Shown here: one piece after another, positions 21,445-30,785 of the stretch
Layout: each line of letters opens with the position of its first letter
Position numbering within the stretch: the first letter of the stretch is position 1
The notes under the pieces: model-generated
Databases searched by the model: none
The model's input: only the letters and a program-made list of their open reading frames with translations
Told to the model about the DNA's origin: nothing
Made by a program: the position numbers and the translations under genes
Assembly (NCBI GenBank): GCA_963971225.1
Contig: OZ020270.1
Span: forward strand, 69,322,932 to 69,386,931
Reading direction: 5' to 3'
DNA length: 64,000 nucleotides
Origin: Melieria omissa
Taxonomy: Eukaryota; Arthropoda; Insecta; Diptera; Ulidiidae

Positions 21445-22881
21445 GTTTAACGACTCGCCGTCCTCAGCCCTGCGCTTGTTGGCTGGGCCTCGATTGTCAG
21501 CATTCCTTGCTTCAGGCGATTGCGATCGGGAACGGGAACGCCTCTTTCGTTGGCGGCAGTCTCGTGATATGTGGCCCTGCTTGCCACATACCCAGCAAAC
21601 AACTTTAGAGGAGACCACCCGTGGCCTGTCCGGTATCTCAGAGCTTATGGCCTGGATCGGAATGTCGTTGTCCGCCTGAATCTGGCGTATCCTTGCAGGT
21701 GCATACCGAGTGCTCCCAATCCATGCCGCTTCATATGTCATCGCGCTGGTTACCGTCTCCTTAAATGTCGGCTTGCCCATCATCAACGCACTGCGACGTG
21801 TTTCTGGATCATGAAGACCTTCAATAAACGACTCGATCTTCATCCTCTCGAGATCATCAGCACCAAATTTCGGGTAGCACAACTGTACGAGCCGCTCAAT
21901 GTCTGCTGCATATGTCTGCAGCGCCTCGTTGGCCCTTTGCTTGCGGTTCTTCAGCTCACAGTAGTATAGCGCATGGTTGTGCTCGTTGCTATACTTCGCT
22001 GCCAACGCTCTCATGATGGCACCGTAATCACTTCTTAAACATTCTGGAACTGATTTGATCACCTCGGCCGCAGGACCTTTCAGCGCCAGTGCCAACCTCC
22101 GACCTTTCCTGATATCTGTCCACTGATTTTCCAAAGCAGCCAAGTCGAATTGCAATTTAAATGTATCGAACGGCGCAGCACCATCATAAGTAGGCACTTC
22201 TGTTCTGCCAGCAAAACCGTCCTGAACCGGTGGCAAACATTCTCGTGGCTGTACCTCTCGAAGTCGTTCGTCTATCTTTCTATGCATCGAATCTTCCAGA
22301 CTGTCAACTCGTTTGTTCAAGGACTCATCCAGGTTGTCAACGCGTTTGTCCCAATTGTCCATGCGCGTCTCAAGATGCTCAACTTTCCCGTTCAGCCTAT
22401 TGGAGATTTCCTCTACCTTCTGCTCCAAGCGCGCAGAGCTTTCCTGAAGCTTGACTTCCATTCGCTCCGACACTTGCGCCGATATTTCATGGGTCGCCGT
22501 TTCCATTTTCGCTGCCATCTCTTGATTTGCAGTTTCCATTTTCGCTGCCATCTGCGCCGACATTTCCCGATTTTCACGATTGGAAGTCTCGAACATGCCT
22601 TTTATTGCACTCATTAGCTGGCTCATGTCTAATGCTTGTAGTGGTCCAGCCGGTGCAGCCGTACTTTGGATTGACGCAGCACCCGCAGGCGATTCCTCCA
22701 CTTTGGCCGACGCCTCTTGTTCCTGCGTTCCGAACTCGTGTGCAGCCCAATCGATGCCTCGTGATTCACACGCCTCTCGCAAGCGCAGCTGCAACTCCAC
22801 TTTCCCGCCAGCAGTCGGCAAATTCCAGGCAGCCAGCTCCTTCTTCAGCTGGTCCACCTTCAGCAGCTCGAGTTTAACCAT
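21442..22881 (-). CDS. gag: gypsy-1 Gag with N-terminal SAP-like motif
   Basis: 479 codons, structural capsid protein. Residues about 5-40 (LKVDQLKKELAAWNLPT, then ELQLRLREA) have the helix-turn-helix pattern of a SAP domain, a DNA/RNA-binding motif not typical of Gag. A long coiled coil follows (about 110-220), then a capsid-like region and one CCHC knuckle (CWVCGKQGHISRDC, about 425-438) and a basic RS-rich tail. The ATG at 22881 is the first in frame downstream of the PBS. The frame ends TTA-AAC-TAA, with pol entering in the -1 frame. Confidence 0.93.
   Translation of the reverse strand: MVKLELLKVDQLKKELAAWNLPTAGGKVELQLRLREACESRGIDWAAHEFGTQEQEASAKVEESPAGAASIQSTAAPAGPLQALDMSQLMSAIKGMFETSNRENREMSAQMAAKMETANQEMAAKMETATHEISAQVSERMEVKLQESSARLEQKVEEISNRLNGKVEHLETRMDNWDKRVDNLDESLNKRVDSLEDSMHRKIDERLREVQPRECLPPVQDGFAGRTEVPTYDGAAPFDTFKLQFDLAALENQWTDIRKGRRLALALKGPAAEVIKSVPECLRSDYGAIMRALAAKYSNEHNHALYYCELKNRKQRANEALQTYAADIERLVQLCYPKFGADDLERMKIESFIEGLHDPETRRSALMMGKPTFKETVTSAMTYEAAWIGSTRYAPARIRQIQADNDIPIQAISSEIPDRPRVVSSKVVCWVCGKQGHISRDCRQRKRRSRSRSQSPEARNADNRGPANKRRAEDGESLN
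21445..21451 (-). promoter_or_regulatory. Putative -1 frameshift heptamer at gag-pol junction
   Basis: Read on the minus strand this is G-TTA-AAC immediately before the gag TAA. It fits the X-XXY-YYZ type slippery form, and GUUAAAC is an established viral -1 site. Slipping back one base opens the pol frame, which is open from this point. The same heptamer is at the same place in gypsy-2 (57974-57980). Function is inferred. Confidence 0.65.
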
Positions 22882-22963
22882 GTCCGTGCTGTTATACTTT
22901 TATTTATTTATTTAGTTTTTTTTTTTTTGTTTTGTTACTTTTCGTTTATTTTCAATTTTCTAC

Positions 22964-22982
22964 AATCCCACTTCTGACACCA
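22964..22982 (-). promoter_or_regulatory. gypsy-1 primer-binding site (tRNA-Leu type)
   Basis: In element sense TGGTGTCAGAAGTGGGATT starts 2 nt inside the 5' LTR. It is complementary to the 3' end expected of an animal tRNA-Leu, including the CCA. The gypsy-2 site at 56510-56528 is the same. Confidence 0.85.
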
Positions 22983-22984
22983 AA

Positions 22985-23449
22985 TGTTACGAATATTAAG
23001 CCTAGTGGGCTGTCACGTATCTCTGGATTGTGTGATTTGAAAATAAAACACAGTCAGTTTCTTAAACGCAGACAATAAAATACACCAACAGTCACTTTAT
23101 TATTCACAGTTTACACTTTACTGTTCGTACACTTAAGTATTTGCTTGATTATTCCGTGTGGCAACTTCACTTGTCAAAACCAGACTGACTCGCTGTACCG
23201 CATCTGGCCACCTTTTATACTCTGTCCGGCCGTCGCGCAGATCGTTCTCGTACGTTGCCAGATTGGACTAGAAGTTTCCCTGATGACCGCGACCATCGTT
23301 GCCAGGTTGGGCTAAAAGTTACTATCGCGGCCGTCGTTGCCAGATTGGGTTAAAAATTACTATCGCGGCCGTCGTTGCCAGATTGGGTTATGGCACGGCA
23401 CGTAGCGGCAGGGTTGCTTTGCACCGCGACAGACTGGCTCATCGTTACA
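22985..23449 (-). repeat. gypsy-1 5' LTR
   Basis: 465 bp, 38 bp longer than the 3' LTR because a GTTGCCAG-TTGGGTTAAAA unit (near 23298-23375) is present in one extra copy. A GTATAAAAGG promoter box lies at 23211-23220 in element sense. Confidence 0.93.
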
Positions 23450-23453
23450 ATAT

Positions 23454-23774
23454 ATAGATAGATGCCAGCAACACTAAATGGGTTTTTGACCGTACTAAAT
23501 GTGTGCAATTTTCCGTATAATTACGTGGTTTTCGACCCGAAGTTGTTTCACTTTCATTGCTCTAGAAAGTAAAGCGGAAAAAGCGGCAGCTGAGTTTTGG
23601 AAGTTAGGTAAATAATTGAATAATAAATAACCACCTTCAATTTCGCGGAGGTTGTTTTTGGGTATATTTTTTTATTTTGGATCAAAGTTGAAAAAAAGGT
23701 CGAAATATAGACTATTTGAGAAATCGGTAGATCGAATTACTTTGAAGACAAAACAAACATTTTATATTTTAATT
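23454..23774. other. No recognised feature
   Basis: AT-rich flank between gypsy-1 and the Harbinger element. Nothing identifiable. Confidence 0.4.
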
Positions 23775-23967
23775 CAGCCCTATTCCGAGTGTCGTGAGTC
23801 GTTTTTTTCGACTGTCGTTTTTTGAGTCGTATCGTTTTTTGTCGACTGTCGTTTTTTGAGTCGTGTGGTTTTTATTTTGGTATTCCCGAAAATTTTCGAC
23901 ACGACAGCTTTTGTACAAGATTGAATGAGCATAAAATGTGATAGCTTCTTCCTGTTGAGCTGTCAAC

Positions 23968-24745
23968 AGAGTGATCTTTCACTTGCATGAGTTTGTCCTG
24001 GATGAGTTAGAGCGCAAATTAAAAAGCCACGCGCGATCCGCGATACTTGCGGCAATAAAATTGGCAACAACATTACGCGTTTTAGCAAAGGGTGGCTATC
24101 GCAGCCGCCGTAGCTCAGGTGGCTAGGCGTTGGGCCGCGAGTCAAGACTCCGCGAGTTCAATACTCCATTGCGTTAACATCGAAAAATAAGAAAAAACAA
24201 AACTTTTTCTTTCGGCGGCTGTCCTCTCAGCAGGAAATGGCAAACCTCTGAGAGTAAAAATTGCCTATGAAAAATCTCCCAACTCGCCGTTCGGAATCGG
24301 CATATAACTGTAGGTCCCTTCCAACCTTGTAAAAACATTCACACGTACAACACAGTTTGTTTGCGGGTAGCTAGGCCTTAGTCTCGTAATCGGGCTGTCG
24401 TGCCAGTCAAGAAGAAGAAGAAGGCTATCAGCTTGGGGCCGACAACGTCTTTAAGTTAGGTCTATCGCAGCCGACTGTTACGAAGTGCTTAACAGAAGTG
24501 GTCACAGCCTTGCAAAGCGTTTTATGCCTCAAGTGGATACAGTTTGAGATGATTGACCAGGATAAAAGTGCAGCAACGCAATTTTTTTACACAAAAACTA
24601 ATTTTCCTGGTGTTATAGGTGTCTCGATAGCACTCCCATTGCGATTCTGTCACCAAGCACAGACCCCCATCTGTTTTATAACCGGAAAGGGTTATATAGT
24701 CTGAACACAATGGTAGTAAGTATACTAAATAAAATAGATGTGTAA
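23968..24745 (+). pseudogene. HARBI1-like transposase, interrupted by SINE and frameshift
   Basis: Plus-strand coding from about 23968 to 24100 (FHLHEFVLDELERKL, then TTLRVLAKGGY) continues after the SINE at 24423 as YQLGADNVFKLGLSQPTV, TEVVTALQ and FPGVIGV. The frame then shifts near 24625 and goes on as DSTPIAIL, TDPHLFYNRKGLYSLNTMVV. These blocks match the helical and DDE region of Harbinger nucleases; DSTPIAI is the first catalytic Asp region. The C-terminal catalytic part is absent. A second copy of the post-SINE part lies at 25011-25335. Confidence 0.8.
24101..24422 (+). mobile_element. tRNA-derived SINE, full-length
   Basis: The head contains an A-box-like TAGCTCAGGTGG (24111-24122) and a B-box-like GAGTTCAATAC (24154-24164), followed by the family body and an (AAG)n tail. 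The 7-bp duplication GGCTATC lies at 24094-24100 and 24423-24429. It splits the Harbinger transposase frame exactly, so removing one duplication restores that frame. Confidence 0.88.
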
Positions 24746-24962
24746 ACTATGTAATACCACAGAACAAACAGAATACCTTTTATTCTGTGGTAAAACCTTA
24801 ACTAGATTTGTGAAATATAAATAAATTTCCTAATACTGACTATTTTGCAAAAAAATCTCACAATCTTCCGCTTTCGACTGCTTGTCGTGAACAAAAATGC
24901 CTACGACTCAAATCAACGAATTTTCCTGTCGTATGTCGTTTTGAAACGACAACGAGAATCTC
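24373..24962. repeat. 590-bp tandem duplication, unit 1
   Basis: Runs from within the SINE (AGGCCTTAG) to CGAGAATCTC. Unit 2 follows directly; the parts I compared, including both encoded 68-residue frames, are identical. It contains the SINE tail and the second part of the Harbinger transposase. Confidence 0.93.
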
Positions 24963-25552
24963 AGGCCTTAGTCTCGTAATCGGGCTGTCGTGCCAGTCAA
25001 GAAGAAGAAGAAGGCTATCAGCTTGGGGCCGACAACGTCTTTAAGTTAGGTCTATCGCAGCCGACTGTTACGAAGTGCTTAACAGAAGTGGTCACAGCCT
25101 TGCAAAGCGTTTTATGCCTCAAGTGGATACAGTTTGAGATGATTGACCAGGATAAAAGTGCAGCAACGCAATTTTTTTACACAAAAACTAATTTTCCTGG
25201 TGTTATAGGTGTCTCGATAGCACTCCCATTGCGATTCTGTCACCAAGCACAGACCCCCATCTGTTTTATAACCGGAAAGGGTTATATAGTCTGAACACAA
25301 TGGTAGTAAGTATACTAAATAAAATAGATGTGTAAACTATGTAATACCACAGAACAAACAGAATACCTTTTATTCTGTGGTAAAACCTTAACTAGATTTG
25401 TGAAATATAAATAAATTTCCTAATACTGACTATTTTGCAAAAAAATCTCACAATCTTCCGCTTTCGACTGCTTGTCGTGAACAAAAATGCCTACGACTCA
25501 AATCAACGAATTTTCCTGTCGTATGTCGTTTTGAAACGACAACGAGAATCTC
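24963..25552. repeat. 590-bp tandem duplication, unit 2
   Basis: Copy of 24373-24962 at a 590-bp offset. After it the sequence continues AAATCGTAATAG, the original right-hand flank. The lack of divergence means a very recent event or an assembly duplicate. Confidence 0.93.
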
Positions 25553-25964
25553 AAATCGTAATAGATTTAGCCGAAATTTGTGTCGAAACGACAACGAGAA
25601 TGCGACTTGTCGAAATTTTCCACGAACGACTGTCGTTTCGACAACGGGAATAGGGCTGATTATATTAACAATTAACGTACCTTTTAGAAAAAACCAACAA
25701 GTTATCGATCGGCCGCTTCATTTACATACAAATCAATCTTGAAGATGAAAAAAAACCAAAAAATACACATTTTTCTCGATGTGGAAAAATTGTCAACATT
25801 GAGCGGCTCTACCTCCCAAACTACTAATCCGAATTTAATGAAAGTTACATCTCGTAATTTCAATAAGATGCGTGTATTAATTTTATCGAACGATTTCATG
25901 AAATTTTTTGTTTTTGCAACGTTTTGCCGACCGTTGGGCCATAGTGCGTCGTCGCGTTGTCACT

Positions 25965-26402
25965 GTACATTAAGATGGGTCGCACTCCATACAAAATAAA
26001 AATCACGTTTCAGTCACCACCTAAAAATAAAATTCAGAGTGTTTAATGACTATTTGGAAAATATTGCGATTCTGAGGTAAGCCAATTGTGAGCGGTTTTG
26101 CTTCAAAAATACCTCTAATTATCATGTTTTTTGGGTGTAACTTTTTTGTTGTTGGACATTTTCGAATAATTTTTTTTGGTTAGATAAACCTTCAGGAGTT
26201 CTTGGATTGCACATATTTTGTAAACATTTTTTTTGTTAATTTATTGAGTTAACATGATAATTAGAGGTATTTTTGAAGCAAAACCGCTCACAATTGGCTT
26301 ACCTCAGAATCGCAATATTTTCGAAATAGTCATTAAACACTCTGAATTTTATTTTTAGGTGGTGACAACACCAATTTTTTTTCGCGACCCACCTTACTGT
26401 AC
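25965..26402. mobile_element. MITE with long inverted arms (unit 1)
   Basis: Arms of about 110 bp (about 26012-26125 and 26252-26366) are inverted copies differing at a few positions, with outer ends GTACATTAAGATGGGTCGC and a mirrored GCGACCCACCTTACTGTAC. No coding sequence. It interrupts the older BEL integrase between the first and second catalytic Asp. The same insertion is present in unit 2 (about 35291-35728) and unit 3 (about 41156-41593). Confidence 0.7.
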
Positions 26403-26770
26403 ATGCGCTCACATCTTCCACGTCTTCCGATAAATCTCTCATAGCACGCAATGAATGACTGAGTAGTTAGATCTAGCACCATATCAATATGAATAGCTCG
26501 GATCTTCAGGCACACAAATATCGCGATCCAGCATTTGCTTTTCGCTACGTCATCATCTCGCACCCTCAAATTGACATTGAATGGCCCCGCAAAGTCTAAC
26601 CCAGAACGTAAAAAAGGCTTGCCCACTTGCACTCGATCGGCTGGTAAATTCGCCATCAATTGTTACTCCAGCTTGTAGTTGTAACGCACGCACACCACAC
26701 ATTTGTGTAAGAATCTTCTGAGCTCATCCCTTATACGAGGAATCCAATACTTCTGCCGAATATACTGGGT
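26403..26770 (-). pseudogene. Older BEL integrase N-terminal part (unit 1)
   Basis: Minus-strand frames read YIRQKYWIPRIRDELRRF and CVVC (integrase HHCC finger), MANLPADRVQVGKPF, SGLDFAGPF (first catalytic Asp), AIFVCLKIRAIHIDMV and FIGRRGRCERMYS, stopping at the MITE. The two frames are offset near 26661. It resumes, on the other side of hAT-B, from the RT piece at 32960-35165. Units 2 and 3 carry a shorter version in which a small deletion removes the FIACYERF segment. Confidence 0.85.
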
Positions 26771-27028
26771 CAGTGGCGTCCCCAGGATTTCGGGAAGGGG
26801 GGGGATATGCAAAAACTCCAGTTTGCGTATTATTTTTAATATATGTTGAATATAATTGTACATACATACATATATGTATACATATACTAACATAAACTTC
26901 TTAAACCAAAAAATTTTAGTGACATGTATTTTTAAGTCATAAAATCCCAACTTAAAAATTCAACTTTGTTTTGAGTTATTACATTTTGAAAACACCTTCT
27001 AATAGAATTACGAAAAACTCAAAAGAAC

Positions 27029-27319
27029 TTGTAAAAGAAATCCAACATTTACAAAATGTATGACGTTCTCAAATTTAATTATGATAGAGGTGACCATGTT
27101 TCCCTGTTTACACACAATTCACCCAAAAAAATGTAAGTGCCTTTTTTCAAATTTCAACAGCTGATGCAGGGTTGGCATGAAGCCTGCGTTTAATTACTAC
27201 CTTGGTAAGTAGTCGATACTTTTGGGAACACTGAAAATACAACTACTCTGCGAGAACAAATGCAATGCTGATTTTTTTAATCATTTTCTGCGGGCATCCG
27301 GTTCTGGTCAGACCATATT
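27029..27319. repeat. 291-bp direct repeat left of LINE
   Basis: hAT-B sequence repeated as 30494-30785 on the other side of the LINE, differing at about one indel. Either an exceptionally long target duplication or a rearrangement product. Units 2 and 3 keep only the right-hand version (seven Ts near 36472). Confidence 0.88.
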
Positions 27320-30300
27320 TGAAGAAGAATTCGCGTGGGCAGACGTGCCCTTTCGTAGCTCCGCGGTTTTTTTCTGTTTATTCGTGTTTGCGCGTGTTTA
27401 ATGTATAAACAAATGTTTAGTGTGTCGTTCAATGTCCGACGGTCGCTGCTATCGCGTTGTGGCCGGCCAAAATCGCGCGGCCCAATCAATAAATAAATAA
27501 TAATAAATAAATTAAACGCGTCTTGCGCACAAATATTAAGTGCAGTGTGCCGTTATTCTTGCTGTCCGCCAATTCGACCTCCGTCCGCGTTGTGTTGTTG
27601 CTGTGTTTTTTTCCCGTGTTGTCTTTTTCCTCCGTCCGTTTTTAGTAGCGCTACATGCGGTCCTGTTCGACACTGGGAAATTGACTGCTCTGTGGTAAAG
27701 GCATAACACTTACCACAGGGCATCATCAATTTTCCAGTGCATCAGATCGCATTTCCGACTGCTTTCCTTGTCCTTTAACCCACCCAGGTCATGGTGCTGG
27801 ACAAATTTCGTATAGCCTTCTGCAACGTGCGCGGGCTCAGGGCGAACTTTTTCGCAATATACGCGTATATAAATCTCCACAAACCCCATGTAATGGCACT
27901 AGGTGAGACCCAGGTGTGTGAGGATGCAGATCCACTGGATTTCCACATCCCAGGGTACCACCTACTGCCATTATTCTCTCCCCACAGGGGTCTTGCCCTT
28001 TATGTGTGCAGTAATGTTGCGTACCAGTGCCAGCAACAACTTTACACGACGGATGCCGAATTTAGCTCCATGTGGGTTAAATTCAATATCCAGTCGCACA
28101 TTCTGCACTTTTGCTTTCTGTACAGAAGCCCGAATTCAGGGAGAGATTTTACTTATAACAAGTTTGATCTTCTCTCTGATTCTATTTCCCATATTCTGGA
28201 ATCGTATCCGAATAGTGAAATTGTAGTTGCTGGTGATTTCAATATTCATAATTCCGATTGGCTACGCCATTCCAGCCGCACAACTCCTGAAGGCTTGTAT
28301 GTCGAGCTCTTTGCCGAGTCTAATAACTTGACTCAAATAGTGCATGAACCAACGCATATCCCCTGCGTTGAGGGGCAAGCTCTCAATACTCTAGACCTTT
28401 TTCTCACTTCACATCATGAAAAATATGATGTTGAAATGCACGCACCTCTTGGAAACTCGGACCATTGCACCATTTTGGCGTCTTTTTCATACTCTTCTAT
28501 CCGCAATGCTTCGCCTTTAGCCCCGAAGCGCTTAATGTGGAAGTATGATAAAGCTAACTGGAGTGGACTTAACGATTTTTTCACCCACTTCAATTGGAAA
28601 TTGTGTTTTCTTGATAGAAACATAAATGCCGCAGCCAAAATGGTTGAAGAAATTATATTATTAGGAATGCGGTCCTTCATCCCTAATAAGCTGGTTTGCA
28701 TTAAACCCAAGGACAATATCTGGTTTAATGAGACATGCAGAATTGCTGTCAGGTCCAAAGAGGAAGCTTTCAGAACATGGCAGGCAAATAAAAATGCCGC
28801 CACTGAACAGCTGCGTAAACAGGCTAGAAATCGATGCAATGCCATCCTAAAGCGCCAAAAGTTTCTGCACGAACAGCGCCAAAGGAAAAAAGTTCTTCAA
28901 TGCCAGCGTGGTAGTAAGAACTTCTGGTCATTCGTTAAGAAGGTGAAGAATCAAACATCGTCTTCAATTCCAACTCTCCTTAACAATGATCAAATCATCA
29001 CTCACTCGGTTGATAAAGCAAATTTGTTGGCTAAAATTTTCGCAGAGAATTCATCTCTGCCCCCCAGCGATCAACCACTACCCGTAGTCGAGAACGTATC
29101 TTGCTCTATGCCAGAAATTCATTTTCGGACACGGGTAGTTAAAAGAGTGCTTGCAAATCTCGATGTAAATAAGGCTTCAGGGCCGGACGGCATTCATGCC
29201 CTTGTTTTGCAAAAGTGCGCTACTTCGCTGGCTTGTCCATTACGCAAACTTTTCAACATGTCATACACCACAGGTGTATTTCCGACATGCTGGAAGGTAG
29301 CAAATGTTCAACCAGTTCCTAAAAAAGGCAAGACTACTGACCCTGCGAACTACCGACCTATAGCAATCTGTTCGGTGCTTTCCAAAGTAATGGAAAGCAT
29401 TGTAAACTTCAACCTTGTGAAGTATCTGGAGCACAATAGACTGCTAAGTGACCGCCAATACGGCTTCCGAAGACAACGATCAACGGGAGACCTTATGGCG
29501 GTCCTCACCGAGAAATGGAACCATAGCATTCTAAACCTCGGTGAAAGCAAGGTTGTTGCATTGGATATTTCCAAGGCCTTTGACAGAGTGTGGCATAAAG
29601 CACTCGTGTCAAAATTGATTGCCTATGGCGTCGGTAGTATCTTCTCTCGTTGGATAACGAGCTTCCTCTATGATCGCTCTATTCGTGTTGTAATAGACGG
29701 CATAGCCTCGGAAAAGCATTCCCTTAGCGCGGGAGTGCCGCAGGGTTCGGTCCTTTCTCCAACCCTTTTCCTTATCTTCATCAACGACCTATTGTCGTCG
29801 ACGAAGAATCCCATCTACTCGTTTGCGGATGACAGCACTATTTGTCATTCATACTCCTTCACAAAACGCCCCAGCTCTGTGGAGATTGAGAGAGAACGGC
29901 GCCGTATGAATGACACACTTAATAGCGACCTACAAACAATCACCAAGTGGGGTCAAGCGAACAGGGTCGATTTTAATCCTCGCAAGACCCAATGTTGCCT
30001 GTTATCCCACAAGCGAGTCTCCCAACATTCCAACACATCCCTGGTTATGGATGGTGTGAGTATTGCGGAATCGGCAGCTCTTGATGTTCTGGGCATGTCC
30101 ATTAAGAACGACCTACGTTGGAACGATCATATATTTGGCGTGTCGAAAGAAGCAGCCAAGTGCCTCGGCTTTTTAAAGCGGTGCAAAAAATATTTCACCC
30201 CGTCCGATCTCCGCATTATTTATACCACCTATATCCGACCTAAAATGGAGTTTAACTCGCACCTATGGGCAGGGGCTTCGAAAACCCATTTGGAGCTCCT

Positions 30301-30493
30301 GGATCGGGTGCAAAACCGTGCGATCAAACTAATAGGGGACAGTAGGGCATCCAACTCTATTGACTCCTTGGAGCATCGTCGAAACGTGGCATGTGTGGTG
30401 TTATTCTACCGATACTTTTTCGGTAATTGCTCAGTGGAGATGAGCAGCTTGATGCCATCAAAGACGTATTTTCAAAAGCATAAAACACCAGCT
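27320..30493 (+). mobile_element. APE-type LINE, 3' truncated
   Basis: The body lies between two 291-bp direct repeats of hAT-B DNA. About 470 bp of GC-richer leader precede a single EN-RT ORF; no ORF1/Gag was found. The ORF ends almost at the repeat junction with no 3' UTR, poly(A) or simple-repeat tail, which is atypical because LINEs normally keep their 3' end. Part of the 3' end was probably lost. Confidence 0.75.
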
Positions 30494-30499
30494 TTGTAA
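27791..30499 (+). CDS. LINE ORF: AP endonuclease and reverse transcriptase
   Basis: 902 codons uninterrupted. The N-terminal APE-type endonuclease shows CNVRGL, GETQV, AGDFNIHNSDW (about 145-155) and NSDHCTI (about 222). RT follows with NKASGPDGIH, NYRPIAICSVLSKVMES, QYGFRRQRST, ALDISKAFDRVWH, GVPQGSVLSPTLFL and the catalytic FADD at about 677-680. The C-terminus stops soon after NRAIKLIGD; related ORFs usually continue for several tens of residues, so the 3' end is probably cut. The last codon and stop use hAT-B sequence. The family is Jockey/CR1-like; I cannot assign it more finely. Confidence 0.9.
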   Translation: MVLDKFRIAFCNVRGLRANFFAIYAYINLHKPHVMALGETQVCEDADPLDFHIPGYHLLPLFSPHRGLALYVCSNVAYQCQQQLYTTDAEFSSMWVKFNIQSHILHFCFLYRSPNSGRDFTYNKFDLLSDSISHILESYPNSEIVVAGDFNIHNSDWLRHSSRTTPEGLYVELFAESNNLTQIVHEPTHIPCVEGQALNTLDLFLTSHHEKYDVEMHAPLGNSDHCTILASFSYSSIRNASPLAPKRLMWKYDKANWSGLNDFFTHFNWKLCFLDRNINAAAKMVEEIILLGMRSFIPNKLVCIKPKDNIWFNETCRIAVRSKEEAFRTWQANKNAATEQLRKQARNRCNAILKRQKFLHEQRQRKKVLQCQRGSKNFWSFVKKVKNQTSSSIPTLLNNDQIITHSVDKANLLAKIFAENSSLPPSDQPLPVVENVSCSMPEIHFRTRVVKRVLANLDVNKASGPDGIHALVLQKCATSLACPLRKLFNMSYTTGVFPTCWKVANVQPVPKKGKTTDPANYRPIAICSVLSKVMESIVNFNLVKYLEHNRLLSDRQYGFRRQRSTGDLMAVLTEKWNHSILNLGESKVVALDISKAFDRVWHKALVSKLIAYGVGSIFSRWITSFLYDRSIRVVIDGIASEKHSLSAGVPQGSVLSPTLFLIFINDLLSSTKNPIYSFADDSTICHSYSFTKRPSSVEIERERRRMNDTLNSDLQTITKWGQANRVDFNPRKTQCCLLSHKRVSQHSNTSLVMDGVSIAESAALDVLGMSIKNDLRWNDHIFGVSKEAAKCLGFLKRCKKYFTPSDLRIIYTTYIRPKMEFNSHLWAGASKTHLELLDRVQNRAIKLIGDSRASNSIDSLEHRRNVACVVLFYRYFFGNCSVEMSSLMPSKTYFQKHKTPAL

Positions 30500-30785
30500 A
30501 AGAAATCCAACATTTACAAAATGTATGACGTTCTCAAATTTAATTATGATAGAGGTGACCATGTTTCCCTGTTTACACACAATTCACCCAAAAAAATGTA
30601 AGTGCCTTTTTTTCAAATTTCAACAGCTGATGCAGGGTTGGCATGAAGCCTGCGTTTAATTACTACCTTGGTAAGTAGTCGATACTTTTGGGAACACTGA
30701 AAATACAACTACTCTGCGAGAACAAATGCAATGCTGATTTTTTTAATCATTTTCTGCGGGCATCCGGTTCTGGTCAGACCATATT
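30494..30785. repeat. 291-bp direct repeat right of LINE
   Basis: Right-hand partner of 27029-27319, continuing seamlessly into hAT-B (GAACTTTGGATCC). Confidence 0.88.

Larger units (their letters stand above)
17408..23449 (-). mobile_element. Ty3/gypsy LTR retrotransposon, gypsy-1
   Basis: A 6.0-kb element bounded by LTRs (TGTAACG at the outer 5' end, TAACA at the 3' end in element orientation) with ATAT at 17404-17407 and 23450-23453 as a 4-bp target duplication. Two long open frames encode Gag and Pol; there is no env-like frame. PBS and polypurine tract are in place. It looks recent and coding-competent except for an unusual residue in the RT active-site box. A second, defective member lies at 56048-61501. 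Confidence 0.95.
23775..25658 (+). mobile_element. PIF/Harbinger element with internal duplication
   Basis: Inverted termini CAGCCCTATTCC and its mirror at 25647-25658, with ATT on each side (23772-23774, 25659-25661), a 3-bp duplication as expected for PIF/Harbinger. Subterminal repeats of CGACTGTCGTTT lie near both ends. The interior carries a broken HARBI1-like transposase, a SINE and an exact 590-bp tandem duplication. Confidence 0.75.

Noticed and set aside
17678..22915. Plus-strand ORFs across gypsy-1
   Set aside because: Opposite-strand shadows of gag and pol; the composition follows the coding strand.
24101..24175. Possible tRNA gene (A and B boxes)
   Set aside because: The tRNA-like segment is the head of a SINE with a body, tail and target duplication, and it shares that body with two other copies. 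The same applies to 47041-47116.
27277..27489. 70-codon minus-strand ORF upstream of the LINE ORF
   Set aside because: Lies antisense in the LINE leader with no similarity; not a candidate ORF1.
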